The notes under the pieces are model-generated. The model had not been told where the DNA came from. It did not search any database and saw nothing but the letters and a program-made list of their open reading frames with translations. Both the position numbers and the translations under genes were made by a program. A DNA stretch of 64,000 nt from Planotetraspora phitsanulokensis (GTDB taxonomy: Bacteria > Actinomycetota > Actinomycetes > Streptosporangiales > Streptosporangiaceae): positions 62,001 to 126,000 of the forward strand of contig NZ_BOOP01000004.1 in the NCBI RefSeq assembly GCF_016863295.1. Direction: 5' to 3'. Shown here piece after piece: positions 50,483-59,786 of the stretch (position 1 is the stretch's first letter; every line of letters begins with the position of its first letter).

Positions 50483-52521
50483 CCGATCCCAGCGTGACGC
50501 ACCTGTTCGGGCGGCTTGGTCTCTTCGAGCGGCGGGTCCGCGGAGCCGTCGCGGCGTTCCGCGCCCGCGATCCACTCCCGGACGACCCCTTCCGCGGCCT
50601 CTACCTCTCCGACCGGGTCGTCGACGAGGTTCTGCGTTCCAGGCGGCTGCCCATCGGGGACGGCGATCCGGGGCTCGCCGACGTGGAGGCCGCCGCGGAC
50701 CGGACCGAGGAGGCGGGCGGCCGGTCCCGGCTCCGCGACCTCGCCGCGGCGGCCGCCCTCAGTCACCTCGACGTCGAACTGCTGCTCGCCGCGATGCTGC
50801 CCGACGTGGACAGCCGGTACGAGCAGCTCTACGGCTATCTCAACGACGACGTCACCCGGCGGCGGGCCACGGCCGGGCTCGCCCTGCGGCTCTGCGGCAT
50901 GCCGGAGGCGGCCGCGCACGCGCGGGCCCGCCTGGACGTGCTGGCCGGCCTCGGGCTGCTGGTCGTGGAGGAGCCCGAGCGGCCGCTGCTCTCCCGGACG
51001 CTGCGGGTGCCGGACCGGGTGGTCGCGCACCTGCTCGGCGACGACCGTCCCGACACCGCGCTGGCGCCGGTGCTCAGCCCCGCCACCGATACGACGCCGG
51101 ATGTCACGGGCCCCGCGGCGGTGACGCTCCCCGGAGCCGAACGGCTGGCGCGAGCCGTACGGAACGGAGTGCGTCTCATCTACCTGCGTGAGCGGTCCGG
51201 AGGGGGCGGGCGTGCGCTCGCCGTGGCCGCGTTGTCCGCCGCGGGCGCCGGGGCGCTCTGCGCGGACGCCGCGCTCCTCACCCCCGACCTCGCCCGCTCG
51301 CTCTACCGGGAGGCGCTGCTCACCGGGCGCGGAATCGTCCTGGGCCCGATCTGCGGGCCGCTTCCCGCGCCGCCGGGCGCGTGCGTCGTCGTCATCCTGT
51401 ACGGCACGGCCCCTTTCGATCCGCACTGGAGCGACACTCCCCCGCTGCCCGCGGACGTGGAGGCCGTGCCCGCCACGGTGCGGGCGCGGTTGTGGCGCGA
51501 CGCACTCGACGGGCTGCTCGCGCCGGGCGTCGACCCGGACGCGGCGACCGCCCATTTCACGCTCGGCCCTCAGCAGATCACCCGGGCCGCGGCGGCCGCC
51601 ACCCTCGTCGCGCTCGCGGAGGAGAGCCCGCTGCGCGCCGACCACCTGCGGCTCGGCGCCCGCGCCCAGAACGCCGGCGGGCTCGAACGGCTGGCCCGCA
51701 GGATCGAGCCGGCCGTGGGCTGGGACGACCTCGTCCTGCCCGCGGACGTGGCGGCCCAGTTGCGCGAGCTCGCCGCGCGTGCGCGCCACCGGGACACGGT
51801 GCTCGGCGAATGGCGGATGCGGCCGGGAGGCGGGCGCGGCCGGGGCGTGACCGCCCTGTTCGCCGGCGACTCCGGCACGGGCAAGACCATGTCGGCCGAG
51901 GTCATCGCCGCCTCCCTCGGCCTCGACCTCTACACGGTGAACCTGGCGACCGTCGTCGACAAGTACATCGGCGAGACCGAGAAGAACCTGGAGCGGATCT
52001 TCGCCGAGGCGTCCGGAGTGAACGGCGTCCTGCTGTTCGACGAGGCCGACGCCATCTTCGGCAGGCGGTCGGAGGTGCGGGACGCGCACGACAGGTACGC
52101 CAACATCGAGAGCGCGTACCTGTTGCAGCGCATGGAGACCTTCGACGGCCTCGCAATCCTGGCCACCAACCTGCGCGCCAATCTCGACGAGGCGTTCACC
52201 CGGCGGCTCGACCAGGTGGTGGACTTCCCTGTGCCCTCGCCCGAGCTCCGGCACACGTTGTGGGACCGGTGCCTGGGGGCGCGGCTGCCCCGCGACCCCG
52301 ACGTGGACCTCGATTTCCTCGCGCGCTCCTTCGAGCTCGCGGGCGGGCACATCCGGTCGGTCGCGATCACGGCCGCCTACCTGGCGGCCACGTCGGGGGA
52401 AGCGGTCCGCATGGCCGACGTCGTCGGCGCCGTCGCGCGGGAGTACCGCAAGCTCGGGCGCCTCTGCCTGGACCGGGAGTTCGGGCCCTATCTCTCCCTC
52501 GTCAGCGCGGAGCGGCAATGA
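50479..52521 (+). CDS. eCIS AAA+ ATPase (Pvc15/Afp15-like)
   Basis: A 680-residue protein. An N-terminal helical region precedes the AAA+ domain with Walker A GDSGTGKT at about residues 463-470, Walker B LLFDEAD near residue 518, and ATNLRANLDEAFTRRLDQVVDF with the Arg finger. It is the ATPase found in nearly all eCIS loci and proposed to help assembly or effector loading. It overlaps the next gene by ATGA. Confidence 0.9.
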   Translation: MTDPSVTHLFGRLGLFERRVRGAVAAFRARDPLPDDPFRGLYLSDRVVDEVLRSRRLPIGDGDPGLADVEAAADRTEEAGGRSRLRDLAAAAALSHLDVELLLAAMLPDVDSRYEQLYGYLNDDVTRRRATAGLALRLCGMPEAAAHARARLDVLAGLGLLVVEEPERPLLSRTLRVPDRVVAHLLGDDRPDTALAPVLSPATDTTPDVTGPAAVTLPGAERLARAVRNGVRLIYLRERSGGGGRALAVAALSAAGAGALCADAALLTPDLARSLYREALLTGRGIVLGPICGPLPAPPGACVVVILYGTAPFDPHWSDTPPLPADVEAVPATVRARLWRDALDGLLAPGVDPDAATAHFTLGPQQITRAAAAATLVALAEESPLRADHLRLGARAQNAGGLERLARRIEPAVGWDDLVLPADVAAQLRELAARARHRDTVLGEWRMRPGGGRGRGVTALFAGDSGTGKTMSAEVIAASLGLDLYTVNLATVVDKYIGETEKNLERIFAEASGVNGVLLFDEADAIFGRRSEVRDAHDRYANIESAYLLQRMETFDGLAILATNLRANLDEAFTRRLDQVVDFPVPSPELRHTLWDRCLGARLPRDPDVDLDFLARSFELAGGHIRSVAITAAYLAATSGEAVRMADVVGAVAREYRKLGRLCLDREFGPYLSLVSAERQ

Positions 52522-54404
52522 ACTGCGCCAGTTGCGGCACCACCAATCCACCCGGAGCCCAGTTCTGCTCGAACCCCGGCTGCGGCGCGTATCTCTCCTG
52601 GTCCGCCGGGCCGCAACCCGGCGAGCCGCGGCAGCCTGGAGAACAGCCCACCGAGCGGCCGCGACCGGAGACGCGGCAGCCCCAGACGTCGTTCATCCCC
52701 CAGTCTTCCGGGCAGGCGGGAATGCGCCTGGAGCTGGACATGGCGGAGGCCGCGGTCGAGCCGGGCGGCCAGGCACGCGTACGGGTCACCGTGTACAACA
52801 CCGGAACGCGGGTCGAGCGGTTCGCGCTCGCCGTCACCGGCACGGCCGCCCGTTGGGCCACGGCGGACCCCGCCGAGCTCACCGTCTATCCGGGCGCCGC
52901 CGCCACGTCGACGGTGACGTTCGCGCCGCCGCGCGGCCCCGGAGGTCCCGCCGGAGTCTGGGACTTCGCCGTGCAGGCGGCCTCCGAGGTCAGCGGAGGC
53001 CTGCGCCAGAGCGCGCCAGGCACGCTGTCCGTCGCGAGGTTCCACGCGCTGACCGCCGCCCTGTCCCCCGTCGCCGCCCGGGGCGGGAGCCGTACGCGGC
53101 AGGTGCTGGTGCTGGACAACCAGGGCAACGCGCCCGAGGACGTGTGGCTCAGTGCCACCGACCCGGAGAACGAACTGCGCATCGCCCTTCCCGCGAGCGC
53201 GCGGCTCGCTCCGGGGAAGACCGAGGTGGCGGTCCAGGTCGGGGCGACGCCCGCGACCTTCGGCCTGCCGAAACGGGTGCCGTTCACGATCACCGTGACC
53301 CCGTCCGGCGAGCGGCCCCTGACCGTGGAGGGCACGCGGATCGTCGCGCCGAGGTTCGGCCGATGGCCGCTGATCGTGGCGCCGCTCGTCGCCGCCGCCC
53401 TCGTCGGCGGGGCGCTGGCGCTGACGCGGTCGACCGGGGACCCGGCGGCGCCGGCCGGAGCGGCGGGCGAGGCGGCACCCGGCGGCTCCGAGAGCGAACC
53501 CGCCAAGGCAACGGGCAAGGACGCGAGCCCGAGCGCGCGGGCAGGCGGGACGAAGGCCACGCCCAAGCCGAGCCCCAAAAAGCCGCCGCCTCCTCCGTCG
53601 TACTACGCCGGCAAGGGCGAGCTGTCCGGCGGCGCCGCGGACGTCCCCGTGACGAGCCTCGCCTCCGACGCGAAGATCTTCCTCACCCCCGACCTGACCG
53701 CGATCACGATGTCGGGCACCACCGTGACCGACTCCCGGCCGCGCACCGGCGGCAACTTCCCCGCCGCGGCCCTGCGCGTGGCGGGGCGGGAGAAGAAGTC
53801 GTTCCGGGTGGAGGCGATGTCCGACGCCCCGCCCGACGGGCTGCGGTTCAGCTACCTCGTGCTCACCCGGTCACAGGGGACCGTCGGAGGCCTGCCGTAC
53901 CAGGCGGGCAGCTCGCGGATCGGAACCGGCCAGCAGCGGGTGCGGGTGCCCGGCGTCGAGACGGCGACGCCGGACAGTGTGATCATTCTGACCGTCCGGG
54001 ACGGCGGCCAGGCCGTGCGGATCGACGCCAAGGAGGACGGCGGTTTCATCGCGTCGACCCTCGACGCCCTGCCCGCGGCCGCTGAGGTGTCCTTCGACTA
54101 CCTCGTGGTCGACCCGGACGGGAAGGGCACGGGGCGGCGGAAGGCGGCCGCCGGGCTCGACAGGACCGAACCGGGGAACGTCGGCACCGCCGCTCCCCGG
54201 CTGGAGGACGACCTGATCGGAGAACGGTCGGCTGTCCTGCTCACCCCCGACGCCACGAGCTACCGCGACGACGCGGGCCTGTACGCCACAGCCCTGGCCG
54301 ACGTGTGCGTGCTGAGCCAGGGCGACGGCTTCGCCGAGGTCGAGCCGTTCTACTCCCAGCGGCCGTTCGTGAAGATCCCCTATGACTGGCTGGTCGTGAC
54401 ATGA
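52518..54404 (+). CDS. Zinc-ribbon/Ig-like membrane protein 1 of eCIS (three tandem paralogs)
   Basis: A 628-residue protein. The N-terminal zinc ribbon has C3, C6, C17, C22. Two Ig-like beta domains follow (RLELDMAEAAVEPGGQARVRV; GSRTRQVLVLDNQGNAPEDVWL), then a transmembrane helix near residues 283-303, an Ala/Pro/Lys linker and a 260-residue extracellular-side domain I do not recognise. It could tether the injector to the membrane, as reported for a membrane protein of Streptomyces CIS loci. ATGA coupling places it directly after the ATPase. Confidence 0.75.
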   Translation: MNCASCGTTNPPGAQFCSNPGCGAYLSWSAGPQPGEPRQPGEQPTERPRPETRQPQTSFIPQSSGQAGMRLELDMAEAAVEPGGQARVRVTVYNTGTRVERFALAVTGTAARWATADPAELTVYPGAAATSTVTFAPPRGPGGPAGVWDFAVQAASEVSGGLRQSAPGTLSVARFHALTAALSPVAARGGSRTRQVLVLDNQGNAPEDVWLSATDPENELRIALPASARLAPGKTEVAVQVGATPATFGLPKRVPFTITVTPSGERPLTVEGTRIVAPRFGRWPLIVAPLVAAALVGGALALTRSTGDPAAPAGAAGEAAPGGSESEPAKATGKDASPSARAGGTKATPKPSPKKPPPPPSYYAGKGELSGGAADVPVTSLASDAKIFLTPDLTAITMSGTTVTDSRPRTGGNFPAAALRVAGREKKSFRVEAMSDAPPDGLRFSYLVLTRSQGTVGGLPYQAGSSRIGTGQQRVRVPGVETATPDSVIILTVRDGGQAVRIDAKEDGGFIASTLDALPAAAEVSFDYLVVDPDGKGTGRRKAAAGLDRTEPGNVGTAAPRLEDDLIGERSAVLLTPDATSYRDDAGLYATALADVCVLSQGDGFAEVEPFYSQRPFVKIPYDWLVVT

Positions 54405-55423
54405 CATCGACATGCGCCAAGTGCGGCTTCCAGAACGTCGGCGGAGCCCAGTTCTGCGCGAACCCGGCGTGCGGCGCCTACCTTCCGTGGGACCGCGCCC
54501 GGCAGCCGGAGACGGGCCGGGTGCCCGTCGCCGAGCAGCGCGCGGGCGTCCGCGTCGAGCTCGCGGAGACGGCCCTGACCGTCGAGCCCGGCCAGACGGC
54601 CGAGACCCAGGTGACGATCCACAACACCGGGACCCGCGTCGAGCAGTTCGAGGTGCGGCTGTTCGGGCCCGCCGCGGTGTGGGGGCAGGCGGATCCGGCC
54701 GAGCTCGCCGTCTACCCGGGCACCAAGGCCACCTGCGCGGTGCGCTTCACCCCGCCCCGTTCCTCATCGGCCGGTGCCGGCCGGTGGGATTTCGGCGTCC
54801 TCGTCGAGTCGTCGGTCAACGCCGGCCTCCACGCGGACGCGACCGGCTGGCTCACGGTCGGCACGTTCTCCGCGCTCACCGCCGAGTTGTGGCCGCAGGT
54901 CACGCGTGGCCGGGGCACGACCGAGCACTCCCTCATCCTGGTCAACGGAGGCAACCTGTCCGAGGTGGTGAAGCTGGGCGCCGCCGACGATTCGGGCGAG
55001 CTCCGGCTCGACCTGCCCGCGTCGGTCTCCGCCGGGCCGGGGCGCACGACCGTGCCGGTCAGGGTGACCGTGGTGAGCGGGCAGGACGACGGGCGGACCT
55101 ACCGCTTCACCGTCACCGCGACCCCGCGCGACCGCACGCCGATCGTCGTGAACGGCTCCCGCGCGGTCCCCGCCGCACCGCGGCCACAACCGGCGCCGGC
55201 CCCCGCACCCTCTCCACCGCGGCCCGAGCCGCCGCCGGAACCCCCGCGTCCGCAGGTCGTGTACGTCCCCGCGGGCGCCCCACGGCAGCGGACGGCCGGT
55301 TGTCTCGGCGGACTGATAAGGCTGGTGCTGTGGTGCGCCTTCATCGCCCTGCTGCTCGCGGCGGCGTCCTGGGCATACGACAACCAGGACCAGGTGCGAT
55401 CGTGGTTGGAGAGTCTGCAATGA
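54401..55423 (+). CDS. Zinc-ribbon/Ig-like membrane protein 2 of eCIS
   Basis: A 340-residue paralog of the previous gene. The ribbon has C5, C8, C19, C24, followed by two Ig-like domains, a Pro-rich linker (APAPAPSPPRPEPPPEPP) and a C-terminal transmembrane helix (IRLVLWCAFIALLLAAASW) with a short tail. It lacks the large C-terminal domain of copy 1. ATGA overlaps on both sides. Confidence 0.75.
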   Translation: MTSTCAKCGFQNVGGAQFCANPACGAYLPWDRARQPETGRVPVAEQRAGVRVELAETALTVEPGQTAETQVTIHNTGTRVEQFEVRLFGPAAVWGQADPAELAVYPGTKATCAVRFTPPRSSSAGAGRWDFGVLVESSVNAGLHADATGWLTVGTFSALTAELWPQVTRGRGTTEHSLILVNGGNLSEVVKLGAADDSGELRLDLPASVSAGPGRTTVPVRVTVVSGQDDGRTYRFTVTATPRDRTPIVVNGSRAVPAAPRPQPAPAPAPSPPRPEPPPEPPRPQVVYVPAGAPRQRTAGCLGGLIRLVLWCAFIALLLAAASWAYDNQDQVRSWLESLQ

Positions 55424-56859
55424 ACGTCACCTGCGCGGTCTGCGGCCAGGTCAACGCCGAAGGCACCCAGTTCTGCGTCAACCCCGCCTGCGGCGCGTAC
55501 CTGCCGTGGGACCGGACGGCGGCCCACCACCAGCCTCCCCAGGAACCGCCGCCACCGGTTCCGCACCCGCCGCCATCTGAATCGCAGCCGCGGACCGCCC
55601 GGCACGAACGAGTGGAGCCGGAGCATCGGCCGGGGGCCCGGATCGAGCTCGCGGACGCGGCGCTCGCGGTCGATCCCGGGCAGATCGCGGAGACCCAGGT
55701 CACCGTCCACAACACCGGGAACCGGGTCGAGCGGTTCCTGGTCCGCGTCTCCGGCCCGGCGGCGCCCTGGGCGAGCGTCGACCCGGCCGACATCACCGTG
55801 TATCCCGGACGCCCTGCCGTGTGCACCGTGAGGTTCGCGCCCTCCCGCCAGGCCGCGACGTCCGCGGGCACGTGGAACTTCGGCGTGCTGGCCGACTCCC
55901 AGGTCACCCCAGGCCTGCAGGCGAGCGTCGTCGGAGCGGTGCACCTGGGCGACTACCGGTCGCTCACGATGACGCTCGAACCCGGCGCCGCACGCGGCGG
56001 GAGCCGTACCACGCAGACGCTGCTGATCGACAACCAGGGCAACGTCCCCGAGCGGTTACGGCTCACCGCGTCCGACACCGACGGGCTGCTGCGATTCGAG
56101 CTTCCGGGAGAGGCGACGGTCGAGCCGGGCAGGTCCGCGGTCCCGCTCCAGGTGCACGCCCGTCAGAAATGGTTCGGCAGGCCGCAGCGGGTGCCGTTCC
56201 ACGTCGTGGCCACGCCCGAGGAGGGACGCCCGGTGGGCGCCGACGGCGTGCGGATCGTCCGGCCGCGCCTGGGTGTGCTGCCACTGGTACTGGCCGGGGC
56301 ACTGGCCGCCGTCCTCGCCGGAGGCGTGGCGCTCAACCTGGGATCGTCAACCGACTCCGCCGACTCGGGATCCGGTCCGATCGGGGTGGCGGGCTCGCCG
56401 TCTCAGGAGGCCGTCTCCCCCGCGCCGGGCGTGACGATGCGGCCGCCGGAGTCGCCCTCGCCGACCCCCACTCCGTCGCCTTCGCCGTCACCGTCGCCAC
56501 GGGTGAAAAGCCCCGCGCCCCCTCCCGTGGACCCCGCGTCGAAGCTGCTCGTCGAGTATCGCCGCTCGGGCGGCTTCGCCGGATTCGCCGATCGGATCAC
56601 GGTGTTCGGCGACGGCCGCGCCACGGTCACCCGGGTGACGACCAACGTGGACACGACCCTCACACCGGACGAGCTGGCCGCGCTGAACGAGAAGCTCGAG
56701 GTGCTGGAACTCGGCGAGCCCGCCGCCGAACCGGGAGGCGCGGACCACATCACCTACGAGTTGCTCGTGAACGGCCGGCGATCCGTCCGTTACGACGTCC
56801 TGCCGCCGGACTGGCAGGACGTCACCGCGATCCTGGACCAGGTGATCGAGCGCCAGTAG
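55420..56859 (+). CDS. Zinc-ribbon/Ig-like membrane protein 3 of eCIS
   Basis: A 479-residue paralog. Ribbon C5, C8, C19, C24, two Ig-like domains (VTVHNTGNRVERFLVRV; TTQTLLIDNQGNVPERLRL), a transmembrane helix near residue 285 (LAGALAAVLAGGVAL), a Ser/Pro linker and a C-terminal domain of about 100 residues (LLVEYRRSGGFAGFADRITVFGDG). The last domain differs from copy 1, so the three copies share the cytosolic part but present different outer parts. Confidence 0.75.
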   Translation: MNVTCAVCGQVNAEGTQFCVNPACGAYLPWDRTAAHHQPPQEPPPPVPHPPPSESQPRTARHERVEPEHRPGARIELADAALAVDPGQIAETQVTVHNTGNRVERFLVRVSGPAAPWASVDPADITVYPGRPAVCTVRFAPSRQAATSAGTWNFGVLADSQVTPGLQASVVGAVHLGDYRSLTMTLEPGAARGGSRTTQTLLIDNQGNVPERLRLTASDTDGLLRFELPGEATVEPGRSAVPLQVHARQKWFGRPQRVPFHVVATPEEGRPVGADGVRIVRPRLGVLPLVLAGALAAVLAGGVALNLGSSTDSADSGSGPIGVAGSPSQEAVSPAPGVTMRPPESPSPTPTPSPSPSPSPRVKSPAPPPVDPASKLLVEYRRSGGFAGFADRITVFGDGRATVTRVTTNVDTTLTPDELAALNEKLEVLELGEPAAEPGGADHITYELLVNGRRSVRYDVLPPDWQDVTAILDQVIERQ

Positions 56860-56870
56860 GGGCGATGCCC

Positions 56871-56896
56871 GAAGGGGCGGCCTCCACCGCCCCTTC
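56871..56896. terminator. Hairpin ending the first eCIS operon
   Basis: GAAGGGGCGG (56871-56880) and CCGCCCCTTC (56887-56896) pair around CCTCCA, 11 nt after the third membrane-protein gene. It separates the ATPase/membrane operon from the structural operon. Confidence 0.8.
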
Positions 56897-56973
56897 GTAC
56901 GGACCTGCGGCCCTTATCGCCGGCCGGGGAGCGTGTCAGCGTCGGGGAGACGACACTGCTCCCAGGGGGCGCT

Positions 56974-57618
56974 ATGCACAGGCATGCCGGTGACCTCGGC
57001 TCGGAGTTCCGGCCACCGGGCGACCGCGCGCGAGCCGACGAGGGGGCGGCTCCCGAGGCGTGGGGTGCGGATCCGCGCGGCCTGCTCGGCCTGCAGCGCA
57101 CGGCCGGCAACGCGGCGGTCAGCGGCATGCTGGAGGAGGAACGCTCGCCCGTCCACGACGCGATCTCCTCGGCGGGTCAGGCGCTCGACGACGAGGTCAG
57201 GGCCGACATGGAGGGCCGGTTCGGCGCGGACTTCTCCGACGTGCGGATCCACACGGGCGAGCAGGCCAGGCACTCGGCCACCTCCGTGAACGCCCAGGCG
57301 TACACGGTCGGTCCGGACGTCGTCTTCCAGGACTACGACCCGTCGTCGGCCGCCGGCCGCCACATGCTGGCCCACGAGCTCACCCACGTCATCCAGCAGC
57401 GCAACGGGCCGGTTGACGGCACGGAGGCGGGAGGCGGCGTGCGGGTCAGCGACCCTTCGGACCGCTTCGAGCGCGAGGCCGCGGCCACCGCCGACCAGGT
57501 CATGTCGGCCCCCCCTCCCGCCGTGCAGCGCGAGGAGACTCCGGATGAGGAAGAGGCGGCGGCCCAGACGTACGTCCAGCGCCAGGAGGACGACGAAGAA
57601 GAGACGACCGAAGGATAG
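56974..57618 (+). CDS. eCIS-core DUF4157 protein
   Basis: A 214-residue protein of the DUF4157 eCIS-core family. LQRTAGNAAV sits at residues 40-49. The core RFGADFSDVRIHTGEQA and the HExxH motif HELTH (134-138) in MLAHELTHVIQQRNG define a zincin-like domain that may be a protease or a toxin-loading factor. The C-terminus is very acidic. It is the first gene of the structural operon; a typical eCIS marker next to effectors. Confidence 0.85.
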   Translation: MHRHAGDLGSEFRPPGDRARADEGAAPEAWGADPRGLLGLQRTAGNAAVSGMLEEERSPVHDAISSAGQALDDEVRADMEGRFGADFSDVRIHTGEQARHSATSVNAQAYTVGPDVVFQDYDPSSAAGRHMLAHELTHVIQQRNGPVDGTEAGGGVRVSDPSDRFEREAAATADQVMSAPPPAVQREETPDEEEAAAQTYVQRQEDDEEETTEG

Positions 57619-57726
57619 GGGCCACGTGGTCCTCGTTGTCCGCCTCGGACGTGCCGGTGACAGCACGGCGATCAGCGAATGGCATCCACCACGCCGGCCC
57701 GCCGGCCGCCAGTAAGGAGTGTCACC

Positions 57727-59670
57727 TTGTCGAGCGAACGGTTTGGCCAGGCGCCGCGCGAACCGCTGGCGCGACCCGGGCAGGCACTCGCGCGCGCCGT
57801 CGCCCCCAGACCCTCACCGGCACCGGAATCTTTCGAGCGGCTGCAGCGGCTGGCGGGGAACGCGGCCGTGCAACGGCTGGCATCCTGGCCCGCCGGACTC
57901 ACCCGCCTGCCTGTGCAACTGGCCCCGCCGACCAAGGGCACGGACACTTCGAAGTCTCCGAGCGACACGCTCGCGGAGCAGGTGACCGAGGGCAGGTTCA
58001 AGGAGGCGCTGGAATACCTCAACGGGCTGCCCATGGAGTACCTGCTCGTCCAACTGGACAAGCTGGGCTTCGCCAACGCGAACTACCTGCTGACCAATCT
58101 GAGCGCGGCCGCCTGGCTCGGGCCCTTCGCGCTCGCCAGGCTCGAGGCCGCGATCCGCTCCGTCGGGATCAGGCAGACGGGTACGGTCTCGGATCTGCTG
58201 ATCCCTCTGATCAACGCGGTCTCCCGATCCGGTGTGCGCCAGTACTCCGACCAGTTCTCGGCCATCCGCGCGAAGGTACGGGCGCCGGCAGGCGGGTGGA
58301 CCTCACTGATCCAGGGGTATTTCGCCATGGCCGACCTGGCACCGATCGCCGCGCTGACGGCGACGGACAACGTCTTCCGAGTACTCGACTTCGTCACAGA
58401 CGTGGAACTGAACCAGGCACTGCGCGACATGCAGGAGCCACAACTGCGCCTCCTGATCGTCAACAGCCGAGGCGCCGACCGCGTCTTCGACGGAGAGCGG
58501 ATCAAGCGGGCGCTCGACGCCACCTGGCGCGGCAGATTCCCGAAGACGGAGCCGCCGTGGCCGAAGGCGGTGACCGCTGAGGGGCTCAACGTGGCCACCA
58601 TGTCGAGCGTGGACAAACTGGGCACGGCGATCCGCTGGTCGGAACGGCACGGCGGCGAAGAACTCGCGGGCAAGCTGGAGGAGTTGCTCAGCTTGAAGTC
58701 GCTCGCGTTCATCGCCGGGACGACGATTCTCTTCGCCGTCCTGGAAATGGGGACGGGCGGCGCGGCGGGCGCGGTGATGCTGGTCGTGTCGGCGGCGATG
58801 GTCGGCCCCGAGGTGTACACGATCGCGAGCGACATCCAGTCGTTCATCACGACGGCGCTGGGAGCCAAGGACGAGACCGACCTCGACCTGGCCGCGCGTT
58901 ACTTCGCCAAGGCCGCCGTGGCGATCGGCGTCGACATCCTCACCGCCATCCTGCTGCACAAGCCGACCAAGATGGTCACACCCAAGATCCAGGCCGGAGC
59001 CCGTGTGGCGGGTGAGTTCCTCAAGGCCAGGGTGGCCTCCGGCGGTGGCGGCCTTGTCCCGGCCCTGGTCATGGGCGAGGGGCCGCCGAGTTTCGTGCAT
59101 GCTCCGCCGGAACGGCTCACCACCCTGGAGACGAGGGGAGGACCCGCCCCCCAGTTGCCCAAGGCGCCCAAGGCACTGCGGAACCTGGCCAAGAACGACG
59201 ACGCCGCGGCCTGGGCACTGCTCGACCGTTATTGGCGCATGCCTCGGGCGCAGCTGAGCAGACTCGCGAAGATGCAGGACGAGACTGCGATATACGTGCT
59301 GCAGGAGCGGATCAAGCCCAACGACGAGGCATTGATCAAGGCTCAGGGCAGCAACTACCGCCCCCCGCACGAGGCCGAGGTGACCATCACCCGGCCGCAG
59401 TACGCCAAGAAGATCTGGGAAGGCAAGATCCAGAGCGGCAGGATGACCGACCAGGAGGCGGCACTCGGCTGGCCGGACAGCATGTTCGCCACCCACACGG
59501 AGGCGCGTGCCGTGAAACACACACAGCTGAAATCGGGCGACGTCCTGACGATCTTCGGTCAGTACAACCCCTGCGCGGCATGCCGTGCCGCCATGGCGGA
59601 GGCGGCGATCCGTCTCGGCATCCGCGTTCACTACCACTGGATGGGCGGCCGGGAGTCCTTCTATCCCTGA
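57727..59670 (+). CDS. Putative eCIS effector with C-terminal deaminase domain
   Basis: A 647-residue protein. The N-terminal leader has LQRLAGNAAV (39-48), nearly identical to the DUF4157 protein before it. A long helical middle includes hydrophobic stretches around residues 340-400 (FIAGTTILFAVLEM, AVMLVVSAAMVG). The last 60 residues carry HTEAR (590-594) and NPCAACRAAM with C616 and C619, the HxE/PCxxC zinc signature of cytidine/adenosine deaminase-like toxins. Its target could be nucleic acid or nucleotides. It starts at TTG 57727 with AAGGAG 7 nt upstream. No immunity gene follows. Confidence 0.7.
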   Translation: MSSERFGQAPREPLARPGQALARAVAPRPSPAPESFERLQRLAGNAAVQRLASWPAGLTRLPVQLAPPTKGTDTSKSPSDTLAEQVTEGRFKEALEYLNGLPMEYLLVQLDKLGFANANYLLTNLSAAAWLGPFALARLEAAIRSVGIRQTGTVSDLLIPLINAVSRSGVRQYSDQFSAIRAKVRAPAGGWTSLIQGYFAMADLAPIAALTATDNVFRVLDFVTDVELNQALRDMQEPQLRLLIVNSRGADRVFDGERIKRALDATWRGRFPKTEPPWPKAVTAEGLNVATMSSVDKLGTAIRWSERHGGEELAGKLEELLSLKSLAFIAGTTILFAVLEMGTGGAAGAVMLVVSAAMVGPEVYTIASDIQSFITTALGAKDETDLDLAARYFAKAAVAIGVDILTAILLHKPTKMVTPKIQAGARVAGEFLKARVASGGGGLVPALVMGEGPPSFVHAPPERLTTLETRGGPAPQLPKAPKALRNLAKNDDAAAWALLDRYWRMPRAQLSRLAKMQDETAIYVLQERIKPNDEALIKAQGSNYRPPHEAEVTITRPQYAKKIWEGKIQSGRMTDQEAALGWPDSMFATHTEARAVKHTQLKSGDVLTIFGQYNPCAACRAAMAEAAIRLGIRVHYHWMGGRESFYP

Positions 59671-59676
59671 CCGTTG

Positions 59677-59708
59677 CCCTTTGGGGCACTGGACGAGGGA
59701 CCAAAGGG
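59677..59708. terminator. Possible hairpin between effector and sheath genes
   Basis: CCCTTTGG (59677-59684) and CCAAAGGG (59701-59708) form an 8-bp stem after the effector stop. It is weaker than other terminators here and may allow partial read-through into the sheath gene. Confidence 0.5.
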
Positions 59709-59786
59709 TGGGCGGACGGACGCTGTGCTCCCGGCCTGGGCGTCTGATTCTGGATGCGGGACGAGATTCCGCGAACGGAGGCAAGA

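Noticed and set aside
50410-52551. 713-codon minus-strand open frame
   Set aside because: It is antisense to the AAA+ ATPase, whose Walker motifs settle the coding strand.
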